Shown here in pieces: positions 5,155 to 17,214 of a DNA stretch of 40,965 nucleotides. Every line of letters begins with the position of its first letter. Within the stretch, counting starts at the first letter, position 1. Source of the stretch: Bacillota bacterium (GTDB lineage Bacteria > Bacillota > DTU065); the NCBI GenBank assembly GCA_028708605.1, contig JAQVYS010000011.1:1-40965 (forward strand). Reading direction: 5' to 3'. A program made the position numbers and the translations under genes. The notes under the pieces are model-generated. The model had not been told where the DNA came from, searched no databases, and saw only the letters and a program-made list of their open reading frames with translations.

Positions 5155-8100
5155 ATGGATAAGGTGGCCAGTGTCACCAAGGGTCCAGAAATAGAGCGCC
5201 ATAGTTTCGGCAGGATACGAGAGGTTATGGACTTACCGAACCTCATCGAGATCCAGACCGCTTCCTATGAAAGGTTCTTAGAAGAAGGACTACTAGAGAC
5301 GTTCCAAGACATATCTCCGATTCAGGATTTTACAGGCAACCTCAACTTGGAGTTTGTTAACTACGTTCTCGAAGATCCGAAATTGAGTGAAGATGATTGC
5401 CGAGAAAGAGATGCCACATATGCGACACCTCTAAAGGTAAGAGTACGGTTAATAAACAAAGAAACTGGTGAAGTTAAGGAACAGGAAGTTTTTATGGGTG
5501 ACTTCCCACTTATGACAGAAAAGGGCACTTTTATCATTAATGGTGCTGAACGTGTTGTGGTAAGTCAACTTGTTAGATCCGCTGGTGCTTATTTCAAAAA
5601 AGAAATAGACAATAATGGAAGATTTGTCTATAGCGCTAGCATTATTCCTAATCGAGGTGCCTGGTTAGAGTTTGAAACAGACGCCAATGATGTAGTTTAT
5701 GTAAGAGTTGATAGAACTAGAAAGATTCCAGTTACCGCACTCGTAAGAGCTTTAGGTTACGGTACAGATGAAGAGATTCTAAGTTTGATAGGTGAATCTC
5801 AGCAGCTAAAAAACACACTTGACAAAGATACTACAGATTCAGTTGAAGCAGGTCTTATTGAGATTTATAGAAAGCTAAGACCTGGCGAACCTCCTACTGC
5901 AGAAAGTGCCAAATCTCTATTTGAAAATCTCTTTTTTGACCCTAGAAGATATGATTTAGCGGCTGTAGGTCGTTATAAGCTAAATAAGAAACTTGGTCTA
6001 AGAGATCGTGTCTTTGGTATGACACTGGCAGAACCAGTTGTAGACACCCAAACTGGGGAAATCATTGCTGAGAAAGATAGTCGTATCGATCGGGAAGTAA
6101 TGAAAAAACTTGAAAGCATTAAGACGAAAGAAGTGTGGATTCAGACTGAAAACGGACCTGTTAAGGTCCTAGGGAATGGTTTTGTCGACCAAGAAGTCAA
6201 AAACATTACTTCTGAAGATATGCTTGCAACGATCAGTTACTTCTTTGGTCTTTTTAAAGATGTTGGTTCAATAGATGACATCGATCATTTAGGTAATAGA
6301 AGGTTGAAAACTGTTGGTGAACTCTTGCAAAACCAGTTCCGTATTGGTCTTTCACGTATGGAAAGAGTTGTACGGGAACGTATGACTATACAAGATGCCA
6401 ACATTATTACACCTCAGGCTTTGATTAACATCCGCCCAGTTGTAGCAGCAATTAAAGAATTCTTTGGTTCAAGCCAACTGTCGCAGTTTATGGATCAAAC
6501 TAACCCACTTAGCGAACTTACTCACAAAAGAAGACTTTCTGCTTTAGGTCCAGGTGGCCTGTCGCGTGAAAGAGCTGGATTTGAGGTCCGTGACGTTCAC
6601 TACTCTCACTATGGACGTATGTGTCCTATTGAGACACCAGAAGGTCCTAACATCGGTCTTATCGGTTCGCTTTGTACTTTTGCTCGCATCAACGATTTTG
6701 GCTTTATTGAAACGCCATATAGAAAAGTTATTGATGGCAGAGTACTAGACGAGTTCGAATATTTAACAGCAGATGAAGAGGATAAATATGTCATCGCTCA
6801 GGCAAACGAACCTTTGGCTGAGGATGGAAGTTTTAAAAACGTACGTGTTGCAGTGCGTTATAAAGACCAGATTGCTAGCATCCAACCAGAAAAAGTTGAT
6901 CTGATGGATATCTCTCCTAAGCAATTAGTTTCGGTGGCTACTGCTTTAATTCCTTTTTTAGAGCACGATGACGCTAATCGTGCTTTGATGGGTGCAAATA
7001 TGCAGCGCCAAGCCGTTCCTCTTTTAAAAACCGATGCACCTTTAGTAGGTACTGGTATGGAATACCGTGCAGCTATTGATTCGCAAGCAGTTCTTTCAGC
7101 AAAGCATGCAGGAGTTGTCGAAAGAGCCACTGCAAGAGATATTGTTGTAAGGCGTGAAGACGGTACCAAGGATAATTATAGGTGCACGAAATATGTTAGA
7201 AGTAACCAATCCACATGTATTAACCAAAAGGTAATCGTTAAAAAGGGTATGAAAGTCGAAAAAGGGGCGATTCTTGCTGATGGACCTGCCACAGACAAAG
7301 GAGAGCTCGCTCTTGGTCGAAACACCCTTGTTGCATTTATGCCTTGGGAAGGTTACAACTACGAAGACGCCATTTTAATCAGTGAAAAATTAGTAGAAGA
7401 AGATGCTTTTACTTCTATTCACATCGAAGAATACGAGTGCCAGGCTAGAGACACAAAGCTTGGTTCTGAGGAGATCACCAGAGACATACCTAATATCGGA
7501 GAAGACGCTCTAAAAGATTTGGATGAGCTTGGTATTGTCCGTATTGGTGCCGAAGTTCACCCTGGAGATATTCTTGTAGGTAAGGTAACTCCTAAAGGTG
7601 AGACTGAACTGACAGCAGAAGAACGGCTCCTACGTGCTATTTTTGGTGAAAAAGCTAGAGAAGTAAGAGATTCTTCGCTAAGAGTCCCTCATGGCGAAAG
7701 TGGTGTTGTAGTTGATGTTAAAATTTTCTCTAGAGATAATGGTGATGATCTATCACCAGGAGTAAATACTCTTGTGCGTATTTATATCGCTCAAAAGAGA
7801 AAAGTCTCTGTCGGAGACAAAATGGCCGGACGTCATGGTAATAAAGGTGTCGTCTCTAGGATTCTACCTATTGAGGATATGCCTTTTCTACCTGATGGAA
7901 CCCCAGTTGAGATTGTGTTAAATCCTTTAGGTGTTCCTAGCCGTATGAATATCGGTCAGATTCTCGAGACTCATCTGGGACTTGCAGCAAAGGCACTAGG
8001 TATGAAATTAGCTACACCAGTTTTCGATGGTGCCGCTGAAAAAGATATTGGCGAGATGCTCGAAAAAGCTGGTTTTAATCCTGATGGTAAGACAGTCTTA

Positions 8101-8817
8101 TATGATGGGCGTACTGGTCAACCATTTCATTCAAGAGTGACCGTAGGCTATATCTATATGTTAAAATTGCACCATTTGGTAGATGATAAGATTCATGCTC
8201 GTTCTACTGGACCTTATTCTCTAGTTACCCAACAACCTTTAGGCGGTAAAGCCCAATTTGGTGGACAGAGATTTGGTGAGATGGAAGTTTGGGCTCTAGA
8301 AGCTTATGGTGCAGCTTACACCTTGCAGGAGCTTCTTACAGTCAAGTCTGACGACGTTGTCGGCAGAGTCAAGACTTATGAAGCCATTGTTAAAGGTGAA
8401 ACCGTACCTGAACCAGGAGTCCCTGAGTCATTTAAGGTTCTCATTAAAGAACTGCAGTCCCTCTGCCTTGATGCTAAGGTATACTCAGCAGATAAAGAAG
8501 TTGAAATCAAGGATGAGGACGAAGACATTGGAGAAATGGCAAAGGAATTAGGTATTGATTTACAAGGACGAGATAAACCGGAAGTAGGTAGATCGTCAGC
8601 TGGTGCAGAGGAAGAAGTAGATGGCGAAGAATTAGAAGATGATGATGAACCTAAAGATGACGAGGAATTAGATATAGACAGTGATTTAGATGATGAAGAC
8701 ATCGATCTTCCCATTGATGACCTACCAGTAGATGACCTACCAGAAGACGACGATTTAGACGATTTAGATGATGAATTAGATGATGATTTCGAAGACGATG
8801 ATTTAGATGACATGTAA
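5155..8817 (+). CDS. rpoB: DNA-directed RNA polymerase beta subunit
   Basis: A 1220-residue beta subunit. The rifampicin pocket (about residues 437-470) reads [20 protein letters not shown] then [10 protein letters not shown], the drug-sensitive form at all classical resistance positions. Later motifs include [31 protein letters not shown] and [20 protein letters not shown]. The frame is open to an ATG at 5014, but that sits about 6 nt from the predicted transcript start. ATG 5157-proximal MDKVASV follows AAAGGGTGATC and is chosen. The last 69 residues include 45 Asp/Glu, a low-complexity acidic tail with [10 protein letters not shown] repeats, far more extreme than usual. It is cotranscribed with rpoC. 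Confidence 0.97.
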   Translation: MDKVASVTKGPEIERHSFGRIREVMDLPNLIEIQTASYERFLEEGLLETFQDISPIQDFTGNLNLEFVNYVLEDPKLSEDDCRERDATYATPLKVRVRLINKETGEVKEQEVFMGDFPLMTEKGTFIINGAERVVVSQLVRSAGAYFKKEIDNNGRFVYSASIIPNRGAWLEFETDANDVVYVRVDRTRKIPVTALVRALGYGTDEEILSLIGESQQLKNTLDKDTTDSVEAGLIEIYRKLRPGEPPTAESAKSLFENLFFDPRRYDLAAVGRYKLNKKLGLRDRVFGMTLAEPVVDTQTGEIIAEKDSRIDREVMKKLESIKTKEVWIQTENGPVKVLGNGFVDQEVKNITSEDMLATISYFFGLFKDVGSIDDIDHLGNRRLKTVGELLQNQFRIGLSRMERVVRERMTIQDANIITPQALINIRPVVAAIKEFFGSSQLSQFMDQTNPLSELTHKRRLSALGPGGLSRERAGFEVRDVHYSHYGRMCPIETPEGPNIGLIGSLCTFARINDFGFIETPYRKVIDGRVLDEFEYLTADEEDKYVIAQANEPLAEDGSFKNVRVAVRYKDQIASIQPEKVDLMDISPKQLVSVATALIPFLEHDDANRALMGANMQRQAVPLLKTDAPLVGTGMEYRAAIDSQAVLSAKHAGVVERATARDIVVRREDGTKDNYRCTKYVRSNQSTCINQKVIVKKGMKVEKGAILADGPATDKGELALGRNTLVAFMPWEGYNYEDAILISEKLVEEDAFTSIHIEEYECQARDTKLGSEEITRDIPNIGEDALKDLDELGIVRIGAEVHPGDILVGKVTPKGETELTAEERLLRAIFGEKAREVRDSSLRVPHGESGVVVDVKIFSRDNGDDLSPGVNTLVRIYIAQKRKVSVGDKMAGRHGNKGVVSRILPIEDMPFLPDGTPVEIVLNPLGVPSRMNIGQILETHLGLAAKALGMKLATPVFDGAAEKDIGEMLEKAGFNPDGKTVLYDGRTGQPFHSRVTVGYIYMLKLHHLVDDKIHARSTGPYSLVTQQPLGGKAQFGGQRFGEMEVWALEAYGAAYTLQELLTVKSDDVVGRVKTYEAIVKGETVPEPGVPESFKVLIKELQSLCLDAKVYSADKEVEIKDEDEDIGEMAKELGIDLQGRDKPEVGRSSAGAEEEVDGEELEDDDEPKDDEELDIDSDLDDEDIDLPIDDLPVDDLPEDDDLDDLDDELDDDFEDDDLDDM

Positions 8818-8858
8818 TTTAGTACTACTTCCTGGCCTAAAAAAGGAGGGACTCACTC

Positions 8859-11800
8859 TTGTTGGACGTTAATAACTTCGATCGCATCAAGATCGGCCTT
8901 GCTTCACCGGATCAGATCCGGGTCTGGTCCAGCGGAGAAGTCAAGAAGCCAGAAACGATAAACTATCGTACCTTGAAACCTGAAAAAGATGGCTTGTTTT
9001 GCGAACGCATCTTTGGACCTGTTCGCGACTGGGAATGCCATTGTGGCAAATATAAAAGAATCCGCTACAAAGGTGTTGTTTGTGATCGGTGTGGAGTTGA
9101 AGTCACTAAGTCTAAAGTACGCCGTGAGCGTATGGGACACATTGAACTTGCAGCTCCGGTTAGCCACATCTGGTATTTCAAGGGCATACCTAGCCGTCTT
9201 GGCTTAATACTTGATTTATCTCCTCGTAACTTAGAGAAGGTTCTCTATTTTGCCTCGTATATAGTTATTGATCCAGGGGATACACCACTTACAGAAAAGC
9301 AACTGTTAACCGAACCAGAAAGACGTTCCATGAGAGACAAATATGGAGACGGTTTTGTCTGTGGCATGGGTGCTGAAGCAATCAAAAAACTTCTGCAACA
9401 AATCGATCTAGATAAGGAAGCAGAAGACCTTTATCAAGAGATTCAGGACACTTCAGGTCAAAGAAAGATAAAAGCTACTAGACGTTTAGAGATTATTGAA
9501 GCGCTTAGACAATCAAACGTCAGACCGGAATGGATGATTCTTGATGTAATTCCGGTTATACCACCCGAGCTAAGACCAATGGTTCAGTTAGACGGTGGCA
9601 GATTTGCTACTTCCGATCTTAACGATCTTTATCGCCGCGTTATCAACCGTAACAATCGTTTGAAAAAGCTGCTTGAATTAGATGCACCAGATATTATTGT
9701 TAGAAATGAAAAACGAATGCTACAAGAAGCAGTTGATGCTTTAATCGACAACGGTAGACGTGGCCGTCCTGTAACCGGTCCTGGAAACCGAGCATTAAAA
9801 TCATTAAGTGACATGCTTAAAGGTAAACAAGGGCGCTTCCGCCAGAACTTGTTAGGTAAACGCGTTGACTATTCTGGCCGTTCAGTTATTGTTGTTGGTC
9901 CAGAACTTAAGATGCATCAATGTGGTCTACCTAAAGAGATGGCATTAGAATTATTTAAACCATTTGTAATGAAGCTTTTAGTAGATCAAGGTAAAGCTAC
10001 TAATATCAAAAATGCTAAGAAGATGGTTGAAAGAGTAAATGATGAAGTCTGGGATGTGTTAGAAGAAGCAATTCAAGAACACCCAGTGCTTTTAAACCGT
10101 GCTCCTACACTTCACCGTCTTGGCATTCAAGCTTTTATGCCAGTACTTGTTGAGGGAAGAGCTATCAAACTTCATCCTTTGGTATGTACTGCATACAATG
10201 CTGACTTTGACGGCGATCAGATGGCAGTTCACGTACCGCTTTCTGCAGAAGCACAGGCAGAAGCAAGAATTCTCATGCTTTCAGCTCATAACATTCTTTC
10301 ACCTGCAAGTGGCGATCCGATTGCTGTTCCCACCCAAGACATGGTTATAGGTTGTTTCTACCTAACCTTGGTAAGAGAAGATGGAAAAGGCGAAGGCAAA
10401 GCTTTCTTAAATGTTAACGAGGCTATAATGGCTTACGAAGAAGGCGATTTGAATCTACATGCCAAGATTAAGGTCGCAGATTTCAGAGGAGAACCTCGGG
10501 AATCTACTTTAGGTAGACTAATCTTTAATGGCATTCTTCCTGATAACATGCCCTATTATGAGCAGGAGATTGGCAAGAATGATCTGCAAAAAATCGTTAA
10601 TGTTTGCTTCCTCAAATACGGAGCCAATCGCACTGCCGAGGTTTTAGATAAGATTAAAACTCTAGGATATCATTATGGTTGTATTTCAGGTACTACTGTA
10701 TCTGTTAATGATATTAAAGTTCCACCAGAGAAAACGGAACTAATCAAACAAGCTGAGGAACAGGTTCTCCAACTTGAAAAGCAACACCGTAGAGGTCTAA
10801 TTACAGACAATGAAAAGTATCATCGCACAACAGTGATTTGGACCAATACTAAAGACATGATTACTGAGAAGATGAAAGAAAATCTCGGCAAATGGAATCC
10901 CGTCTATATGATGGCTACCTCCGGTGCTAGAGGAAACATGTCACAGCTCACTCAGCTTGCAGGTATGCGTGGTTTAATGTCTGACCCAACTGGTAAGGTT
11001 ATCGAGCTTCCTATTAAAGCAAACTTCCGCGAGGGTCTGACTGTTTTGGAATACTTTATCTCAACCCACGGTGCCAGAAAAGGTCTTGCTGATACGGCTC
11101 TAAGAACTGCCGACTCAGGTTATTTGACCCGCCGCCTTGTTGACGTATGTCAAGACGTTATTGTCAGAGAACAAGAATGCGGAACTGAGGAAGGCGTTTG
11201 GATAAGTGCCATCGTCGAAGACGGCGATGTATATGAAACCTTAGAAGATCGTATTACTGGCAAACTTGCTTTTGAGGATGTTTATGATCCTAAGACTAAA
11301 GAAGTTATCGTTTACAAGAATGAGCTTGTTAATGAGGATAAAGCTCGTCAGATTAGTGAAGCTGGTATTGAAAAGGTTTATATGCGCTCAGTACTAAGTT
11401 GCCGTTCTCGTCACGGCGTATGTATTAACTGTTATGGTCGCAATTTAGCAACTGGTAAATTAGTTGAGATCGGCGAAGCAGTTGGTACTATAGCAGCTCA
11501 GTCCATTGGTGAACCTGGAACTCAGCTTACCATGCGTACCTTCCATACAGGGGGCGTCGCAGGTGACGATATTACAAGAGGTCTTCCTCGTGTAGAAGAA
11601 GTCTTTGAGGCTAGAAAGCCTAAAGGTCAAGCTGTTATTACCGAAGTTGCTGGTGTTGTAAGAATTGAGGAGAGCAAGAAGAATCGTAAGATTATCATCA
11701 CTCAATCAGATGGTACTGAAAAAGTATATCAAGCGCCTTATGGTTCTAGAGTAAAGGTTACAGATGATATGCAAGTTGAACCAGGTGATAGGCTCACTGA

Positions 11801-12302
11801 TGGTCCAATTAATCCACATGAGCTTATTAACATTAAGCCTCTTAGAGAGATCCAGTCTTATTTAGTTCAGGAAGTCCAAGAGGTTTACCGCTCACAAGGC
11901 GTTGAAATCGATGACAAACATTGTGAAATTGTTGTAAGACAAATGATGCGTAAGGTTAAAGTTTCAGAGCCTGGTGATACAGGGCTTCTGCCAGGCGGCC
12001 TAATCGATGTCTTTGATCTAGACGATATCAATAAAGAGATTGTCTCAGAAGGCAAGGCCCCTGCAGAGTATAAGCCTGCGATTTTAGGCATTACCAAAGC
12101 ATCATTAGCAACAGACAGCTTCTTGTCAGCTGCGTCTTTCCAAGAAACAACTAGAGTATTAACTGATGCAGCTATAAAAGGTAAAGTTGATAGTCTCATT
12201 GGCTTGAAAGAGAACGTTATTATCGGAAAGTTGATCCCAGCTGGAACCGGTATTGAGCGTTGTAAGAGAATTGATATTGCTACAACGGTAGAAGATAGTT
12301 AG
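8859..12302 (+). CDS. rpoC: DNA-directed RNA polymerase beta' subunit
   Basis: A 1147-residue beta' subunit. The N-terminal zinc ribbon is [20 protein letters not shown] (about residues 60-79). The catalytic magnesium loop [12 protein letters not shown] lies near 446-457. The trigger-loop region has [20 protein letters not shown], and the second zinc site uses [13 protein letters not shown]. Start is TTG, 8 nt after AAAGGAGGG. A second TTG directly follows. The gene is 41 nt behind rpoB. Length is slightly short for Firmicutes, but all core motifs are present. Confidence 0.97.
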   Translation: MLDVNNFDRIKIGLASPDQIRVWSSGEVKKPETINYRTLKPEKDGLFCERIFGPVRDWECHCGKYKRIRYKGVVCDRCGVEVTKSKVRRERMGHIELAAPVSHIWYFKGIPSRLGLILDLSPRNLEKVLYFASYIVIDPGDTPLTEKQLLTEPERRSMRDKYGDGFVCGMGAEAIKKLLQQIDLDKEAEDLYQEIQDTSGQRKIKATRRLEIIEALRQSNVRPEWMILDVIPVIPPELRPMVQLDGGRFATSDLNDLYRRVINRNNRLKKLLELDAPDIIVRNEKRMLQEAVDALIDNGRRGRPVTGPGNRALKSLSDMLKGKQGRFRQNLLGKRVDYSGRSVIVVGPELKMHQCGLPKEMALELFKPFVMKLLVDQGKATNIKNAKKMVERVNDEVWDVLEEAIQEHPVLLNRAPTLHRLGIQAFMPVLVEGRAIKLHPLVCTAYNADFDGDQMAVHVPLSAEAQAEARILMLSAHNILSPASGDPIAVPTQDMVIGCFYLTLVREDGKGEGKAFLNVNEAIMAYEEGDLNLHAKIKVADFRGEPRESTLGRLIFNGILPDNMPYYEQEIGKNDLQKIVNVCFLKYGANRTAEVLDKIKTLGYHYGCISGTTVSVNDIKVPPEKTELIKQAEEQVLQLEKQHRRGLITDNEKYHRTTVIWTNTKDMITEKMKENLGKWNPVYMMATSGARGNMSQLTQLAGMRGLMSDPTGKVIELPIKANFREGLTVLEYFISTHGARKGLADTALRTADSGYLTRRLVDVCQDVIVREQECGTEEGVWISAIVEDGDVYETLEDRITGKLAFEDVYDPKTKEVIVYKNELVNEDKARQISEAGIEKVYMRSVLSCRSRHGVCINCYGRNLATGKLVEIGEAVGTIAAQSIGEPGTQLTMRTFHTGGVAGDDITRGLPRVEEVFEARKPKGQAVITEVAGVVRIEESKKNRKIIITQSDGTEKVYQAPYGSRVKVTDDMQVEPGDRLTDGPINPHELINIKPLREIQSYLVQEVQEVYRSQGVEIDDKHCEIVVRQMMRKVKVSEPGDTGLLPGGLIDVFDLDDINKEIVSEGKAPAEYKPAILGITKASLATDSFLSAASFQETTRVLTDAAIKGKVDSLIGLKENVIIGKLIPAGTGIERCKRIDIATTVEDS

Positions 12303-12318
12303 AAATTTCACTAAGCAA

Positions 12319-12369
12319 GGGTGTCAATAAAATTATTAATTGACACCCTCAAGCCTAAGATGATATACT
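12319..12369 (+). promoter_or_regulatory. Promoter whose -35 lies in a strong hairpin, before the str operon
   Basis: GGGTGTCAAT (12319-12328) pairs perfectly with ATTGACACCC (12339-12348). The 3' arm contains a consensus TTGACA (12340-12345), followed at 18 nt by TATACT (12364-12369). No T-run follows the hairpin, so it is not a plain terminator. Transcription would start near 12376, just before the L7Ae-like gene. In the RNA of rpoC read-through, the stem would form a 3' end or processing hairpin. Confidence 0.65.
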
Positions 12370-12408
12370 TCTATGGTACGCCAGAAATTGGGGAAGGAGG
12401 GCTTTGGC

Positions 12409-12660
12409 ATGCCTTTGGACCAGTTAAAGATGGCTAGAAAAAAAGCTATAGGTACAAAGCAAGTACTTAGAGCAGTAGAAAACAAAGGTGCTAGTCTGGT
12501 ATTCGTTGCCCAGGATGCTGATGCCACTATTTTAGGAAAGATCAAAACATCGTGTAATACACAAGGCGTTAAGATTGAACCTGTAAAAACCAAAACCCAA
12601 TTAGGCGAAGCTTGTGGAATAGATGTAGGAGCTGCTACAGCAGCTATACTTAAAGATTAA
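12409..12660 (+). CDS. rplGB: L7Ae-family kink-turn RNA-binding protein (YbxF-like)
   Basis: 83 residues of the L7Ae/L30e/S12e/Gadd45 superfamily. The fold is visible as the sequence [20 protein letters not shown], then [13 protein letters not shown], then AACGID-type [13 protein letters not shown]. Homologues occupy the same rpoC-rpsL position in Firmicutes, and the B. subtilis YbxF binds kink-turn RNA. The frame is open 12 codons upstream, but ATG 12409 follows GGAAGGAGGG and falls after the predicted transcript start. It is the first gene of the str operon. Confidence 0.88.
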   Translation: MPLDQLKMARKKAIGTKQVLRAVENKGASLVFVAQDADATILGKIKTSCNTQGVKIEPVKTKTQLGEACGIDVGAATAAILKD

Positions 12661-12683
12661 ATTCACTGGAAGGAGGTGGCAGA

Positions 12684-13103
12684 ATGCCAACAATCAATCA
12701 GTTGATCCGTAAAGGTCGCAAAACAAAGGGAAAGAAAAGTGCTTCTCCAGCCCTGTCATTTGTTCATAATACTCTAAAGGACAAGGAGATTGAGACCCCT
12801 AAAGGTTCTCCACAGAAGAGGGGTGTCTGTACCAAGGTTTCCACGATGACTCCTAAAAAGCCAAACTCAGCTTTGAGAAAGGTCGCTCGTGTACGTTTGA
12901 CCAACGGTATTGAAGTTAGCTCATACATCCCGGGCGAAGGCCACAACCTGCAGGAACACTCTGTAGTACTCATCAGAGGCGGACGTATTAAGGATCTTCC
13001 TGGTGTCCGTTATCATATAGTTAGGGGAACAATGGATACGGCTGGCGTGCAAGATCGCCGTCAAGCCCGTTCTAAATACGGAACTAAGAGACCGAACGAA
13101 TAA
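12684..13103 (+). CDS. rpsL: 30S ribosomal protein S12
   Basis: S12, 139 residues, lies at the decoding centre. [20 protein letters not shown] includes the lysine where streptomycin resistance changes occur, here the sensitive form. [11 protein letters not shown] and KDLPGVRYH follow. Compared with the compact E. coli type there is an insertion of about 15 residues between SPAL and PQKRGVC (about 25-42), a variant I recall in other Clostridia. The ATG follows GGAGGTGG. Confidence 0.97.
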   Translation: MPTINQLIRKGRKTKGKKSASPALSFVHNTLKDKEIETPKGSPQKRGVCTKVSTMTPKKPNSALRKVARVRLTNGIEVSSYIPGEGHNLQEHSVVLIRGGRIKDLPGVRYHIVRGTMDTAGVQDRRQARSKYGTKRPNE

Positions 13104-13143
13104 TATATAACACTATGTTTATTTGCAAGGGGGTGTAGAGAAG

Positions 13144-13614
13144 TTGCCAAGACGTGGATATATACCCAAGAGAAGCATTTTACCAGATCCAATTTATAAT
13201 AGTTCAGTTTTGAGTCAGTTTATCAACAAATTGATGTATGACGGTAAAAAAGGTACTGCAGAATCTATTATTTATGGTGCCTTAGATATCGTAGCTGAAG
13301 AATCTGGTCAGGATGCTCTTGAGGTATTAAATAAAGCTCTTGATAATGTAATGCCGGTTGTTGAGGTTAAACCTCGTCGTGTCGGTGGTGCCACTTACCA
13401 GGTTCCAGTTGAGGTTCCTGCCAACCGTCGTATGGCTTTGGCTATGAGATGGATGATTGGTATCGCCCGAAATCGCGGTGAAAACACCATGGCTGAAAGA
13501 ATGGCCGGTGAAATCTTAGAAGCTGCAGAAAACACCGGTGGTTCAGTTAGAAAAAAAGAAGATACTCATCGTATGGCCGAAGCCAACAGAGCATTTGCCC
13601 ATTATCGTTGGTAG
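13144..13614 (+). CDS. rpsG: 30S ribosomal protein S7
   Basis: The 156-residue primary binder of the 16S rRNA 3' major domain, which nucleates assembly of the head. Family segments are [44 protein letters not shown] and [13 protein letters not shown]. The TTG at 13144 follows AAGGGGGTG and yields the standard length. The frame is open 7 codons further upstream, without better support. A long structured gap follows before fusA. Confidence 0.96.
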   Translation: MPRRGYIPKRSILPDPIYNSSVLSQFINKLMYDGKKGTAESIIYGALDIVAEESGQDALEVLNKALDNVMPVVEVKPRRVGGATYQVPVEVPANRRMALAMRWMIGIARNRGENTMAERMAGEILEAAENTGGSVRKKEDTHRMAEANRAFAHYRW

Positions 13615-13620
13615 TACAAT

Positions 13621-13745
13621 GCTGACTAGTTGGTTATGCAGATAAACCTGCACTTACCACTGGCGGTCTCCCGACCAATTGCGTAACAAAGTGATTGTTA
13701 TTATGCATACTAGATCTGCGTTTTTGAAGTTTGGTCGGTCTAGGG
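13621..13745 (+). promoter_or_regulatory. Structured leader between rpsG and fusA
   Basis: CCGACCAA (13671-13678) pairs perfectly with TTGGTCGG (13731-13738), enclosing a TAACA/TGTTA hairpin (13684-13700). GCAGAT (13638-13643) can pair either locally, GCAG with CTGC, or with ATCTGC (13714-13719), which is followed by GTTTTT. The alternatives look like terminator versus non-terminator folds. I recognise no known riboswitch. The rest of the gap to 13822 shows no gene. Confidence 0.45.
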
Positions 13746-13837
13746 ACAAAAATCGCACCCTTAAACACAATTAGCCGTCAGAAATAAATAGACTTGGCCT
13801 AGCTTTGGTGAGACTCAGTAGTAAGGAGGGAAAGTGG

Positions 13838-15904
13838 GTGCCAAGAGAGTTCCCACTCGAAAGAACACGTAATATTGGGATTATGGCCCATATAGACGCT
13901 GGAAAAACAACTACGACAGAAAGAATTCTGTTTTATACAGGAAGAGTCCATAAAATGGGCGAAACCCATGAGGGTGCCGCTACAATGGACTGGATGGTTC
14001 AAGAACAAGAAAGAGGAATCACCATCACTTCTGCAGCAACTACATGTCACTGGCGGGATCATCGCATTAACATTATTGATACACCCGGACACGTTGATTT
14101 TACTGTTGAGGTAGAAAGATCGCTTCGTGTTCTTGATGGAGCCGTTGCTGTATTTTGCGCAGTAGGTGGTGTAGAACCACAGTCTGAGACTGTTTGGCGA
14201 CAAGCAGATCGCTATGAAGTTCCTCGTATGGCTTTTATCAATAAGATGGATCGCACAGGTGCTGACTTTTTTAGAGTCGTAGAGATGATGCACGATAGAC
14301 TAGCAGCAAAAGCTGTACCTATTCAGGTGCCTATCGGTGCTGAAGATTCATTTGTCGGTCTTGTAGATCTAATTGAAAACCAAGCGATCATCTATGAAGA
14401 TGATTTAGGAACTAAATTAGATGCAGAACCTATTCCTGAAGAAATGGTAGATTTAGTTGCAACAAAGCGTCAAGAGATGATTGAAGCTATTGTTGAAACT
14501 AATGAAGAACTCATGATGCGTTACCTTGAAGGTGATGAATTTACAGTAGATGAGCTAAAAGTTGCCTTGCGCAGAGCTTGCTGTAAAAATGAGATCGTAC
14601 CTGTTTTATGTGGATCTGCATTTAAGAATAAAGGCGTGCAAAAGCTACTTGATGCAATTATCGATTATATGCCTTCTCCAATTGATGTTCCTGACATTAA
14701 AGGAACAAACGAAGCTGGAGAAGAGGTTGCAATAAAATCGTCAGATGATGAGCCTTTTGCAGCGCTTGCATTTAAGATTATGAGTGATCCGTTTATCGGA
14801 AAACTGTGTTATTTTAGAGTTTATTCAGGTACACTAGAGGCTGGTTCTTATGTTTACAACTCGACAAGAGGCCGTAAAGAACGCATCAGTCGTTTGGTTT
14901 TAATGCATGCAAATCACAGGCAAGAAGTAAATAAGATTCATGCTGGTGATATTGTAGCTGGTGTTGGTTTAAAGGGTACAACTACAGGCGATACTCTTTG
15001 TGATGAAAATAAGATTGTTGCTTTAGAGTCGATGACCTTTCCCGATCCAGTTATTGATATCGCTATTGAACCTAAAACTAAAAATGATCAAGATAAATTA
15101 ACTCAAGCTCTTCAACGTTTGGCTGAAGAAGATCCAACCTTCCGTGTCAGTACCAATGAAGAAACTGGACAGACAATTATTGCAGGTATGGGCGAGCTTC
15201 ACCTAGAGATTATTATTGATAGGCTTTTAAGAGAGTTTAGAGTTGGCGCAAATGTGGGCAATCCACAAGTTGCCTACAAAGAAACGATCACCAAATCTGT
15301 ACGCACTCAAGGTAAATTTATCAGACAGTCCGGTGGTCGTGGACAGTATGGTCATGTAGTATTTGAAATGAAACCTAACGAACCTGGCAAAGGGTTTGTA
15401 TTTGAGAACAAGATTGTTGGTGGTGTAGTTCCTAAGGAGTACATCGGACCTACAGAAGAAGGCGTCAAAGAAGCTATGCAATCTGGCGTTTTGGCAGGAT
15501 TTCCTGTAGTCGATGTCATAGTAACTTTGGTGGATGGCTCGTACCACGAGGTTGACTCAAGTGAAATGGCATTTAAGATAGCTGGTTCTATTGGCTTTAA
15601 GGATGGAGCAGCAAAAGCTGGTCCAGCATTACTAGAACCAATTATGAAGGTCGATGTTACTACCCCTGATGACTTCCTCGGTGATGTTATGGGAGATATA
15701 AATAGCAGACGTGGAAGAATTGAGGGTATGGAACCAAGACCGGGAGGACAGGAAGTTCACAGCTTCGTACCTCTTTCGCAGATGTTTGGTTATGTAAATC
15801 AGCTTCGTTCTCTAACCCAAGGACGTGCTACTTATGTAATGCAGTTTTCTCACTTTGAGCAAGTTCCAGCCAGTATAGCTGAAACAATAATTAACAAGGG
15901 TTAA
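13838..15904 (+). CDS. fusA: Elongation factor G
   Basis: A 688-residue translocase GTPase. The G domain shows AHIDAGKT (residues 17-24), [15 protein letters not shown] and NKMD. Domains II to V follow, with the domain IV loop region around [16 protein letters not shown] and the C-terminal [22 protein letters not shown]. The open frame begins at a TTG at 13805, but GTG 13838 is preferred. It sits 7-8 nt after AAGGAGGG, and [20 protein letters not shown] matches other EF-G N termini. It lies 27 nt before tuf. Confidence 0.97.
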   Translation: MPREFPLERTRNIGIMAHIDAGKTTTTERILFYTGRVHKMGETHEGAATMDWMVQEQERGITITSAATTCHWRDHRINIIDTPGHVDFTVEVERSLRVLDGAVAVFCAVGGVEPQSETVWRQADRYEVPRMAFINKMDRTGADFFRVVEMMHDRLAAKAVPIQVPIGAEDSFVGLVDLIENQAIIYEDDLGTKLDAEPIPEEMVDLVATKRQEMIEAIVETNEELMMRYLEGDEFTVDELKVALRRACCKNEIVPVLCGSAFKNKGVQKLLDAIIDYMPSPIDVPDIKGTNEAGEEVAIKSSDDEPFAALAFKIMSDPFIGKLCYFRVYSGTLEAGSYVYNSTRGRKERISRLVLMHANHRQEVNKIHAGDIVAGVGLKGTTTGDTLCDENKIVALESMTFPDPVIDIAIEPKTKNDQDKLTQALQRLAEEDPTFRVSTNEETGQTIIAGMGELHLEIIIDRLLREFRVGANVGNPQVAYKETITKSVRTQGKFIRQSGGRGQYGHVVFEMKPNEPGKGFVFENKIVGGVVPKEYIGPTEEGVKEAMQSGVLAGFPVVDVIVTLVDGSYHEVDSSEMAFKIAGSIGFKDGAAKAGPALLEPIMKVDVTTPDDFLGDVMGDINSRRGRIEGMEPRPGGQEVHSFVPLSQMFGYVNQLRSLTQGRATYVMQFSHFEQVPASIAETIINKG

Positions 15905-15931
15905 GACCCACAACGCAAGGAGGCTAAAAAA

Positions 15932-17125
15932 ATGGGTAAAGCACATTTTGAACGTACTAAGCCGCATGTTAACATTGGTACCATCGGTCACGTTGACCAT
16001 GGTAAGACAACTCTAACTGCTGCTATAACCAAGTATCTTTCACAAAAAGGTTTTGCACAAGTTAGAAAGTATGACGAGATTGACAATGCTCCAGAGGAGA
16101 AAGAGCGTGGAATTACTATTAACACCTCACACGTTGAGTATGAGACTGATAACAGACACTATGCTCACGTAGACTGCCCAGGCCACGCTGACTATGTTAA
16201 AAACATGATCACTGGTGCAGCTCAGATGGATGGTGCCATCCTAGTTGTTTCCGCAGCTGATGGTCCTATGCCACAAACAAGAGAACACATTTTGCTTGCA
16301 CGTCAGGTTGGCGTTCCTGCAATCGTTGTTTTCCTTAACAAAGCTGATATGGTCGACGATCCTGAGCTTATTGAACTAGTTGAGATGGAGGTTCGTGAGC
16401 TTCTCGATCAATATGAGTTCCCTGGAGATGACACACCTTTTGTTGTTGGTTCAGCTCTCAAAGCTCTTGAAAGCGATGATCTAAACGACGAATGGAATCA
16501 AGCTATCGATAAACTTATGGGTATTGTTGATGACTATATTCCTCAACCAGAACGCGCAGTTGATAAAGCATTCTTGATGCCTGTTGAAGACGTATTTACA
16601 ATTACCGGTCGTGGTACAGTTGCTACTGGCCGTGTAGAGCGTGGTTCAATTAAAGTTGGCGATCCTGTAGAGGTCGTTGGTATTAGTGCTACAAGATCTA
16701 CTGTTGTAACTGGCGTTGAGATGTTCCGCAAAATTCTTGATACAGCTCAAGCTGGCGATAACGTAGGTATTTTGCTTCGTGGTGTAGAGCGCAAAGACAT
16801 TGAACGTGGTCAAGTTCTTGCAAAACCAGGTACAATTACTCCTCACACCAAATTCGAAGCTCAAGTTTACGTATTGAAGCAATCAGAAGGTGGACGCCAC
16901 AAGCCATTTTTCTCCGGATACCGTCCTCAGTTTTATTTCAGAACTACAGACGTAACTGGTACTATTACTCTACCAGAAGGCGTAGAGATGGTTATGCCTG
17001 GCGACAATATTACCATGACTGTTGAACTACTTGCTCCAATCGCTATGGAGGAAAATCTCCGTTTGGCTATCCGCGAAGGCGGACACACTGTTGGCGCAGG
17101 TGTTGTTAGCAAAGTTATTAAGTAA
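15932..17125 (+). CDS. tuf: Elongation factor Tu
   Basis: A 397-residue GTPase that delivers aminoacyl-tRNA. G1 is GHVDHGKT (residues 19-26), the switch I region holds [15 protein letters not shown], and DCPGH and NKAD follow. Domains 2 and 3 contain [13 protein letters not shown] and [20 protein letters not shown]. The ATG follows AAGGAGG. It ends the str operon. A perfect terminator lies 15 nt after its stop. Confidence 0.97.
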   Translation: MGKAHFERTKPHVNIGTIGHVDHGKTTLTAAITKYLSQKGFAQVRKYDEIDNAPEEKERGITINTSHVEYETDNRHYAHVDCPGHADYVKNMITGAAQMDGAILVVSAADGPMPQTREHILLARQVGVPAIVVFLNKADMVDDPELIELVEMEVRELLDQYEFPGDDTPFVVGSALKALESDDLNDEWNQAIDKLMGIVDDYIPQPERAVDKAFLMPVEDVFTITGRGTVATGRVERGSIKVGDPVEVVGISATRSTVVTGVEMFRKILDTAQAGDNVGILLRGVERKDIERGQVLAKPGTITPHTKFEAQVYVLKQSEGGRHKPFFSGYRPQFYFRTTDVTGTITLPEGVEMVMPGDNITMTVELLAPIAMEENLRLAIREGGHTVGAGVVSKVIK

Positions 17126-17139
17126 TAGTTCCTTCACGA

Positions 17140-17179
17140 GGTAGCGACTGAGTCTTACCTTTGTCGCTACCGTTTTTTT
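17140..17179 (+). terminator. Strong terminator between tuf and rpsJ
   Basis: GGTAGCGAC (17140-17148) pairs perfectly with GTCGCTACC (17163-17171) over 9 bp, followed by G and seven T. No convincing promoter lies between it and rpsJ. A TTGACA at 17186-17191 lacks a -10 before the ribosome binding site. Confidence 0.88.
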
Positions 17180-17214
17180 GGGACCTTGACAATAGTCATA
17201 AAGGAGGGAACACA

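Noticed and set aside
8376-8813. 145-residue reverse-strand frame rich in serine
   Set aside because: It is the antisense reading of the rpoB acidic tail (TCG/TCA-type codons opposite GAT/GAA). It has no ribosome binding site and no promoter.
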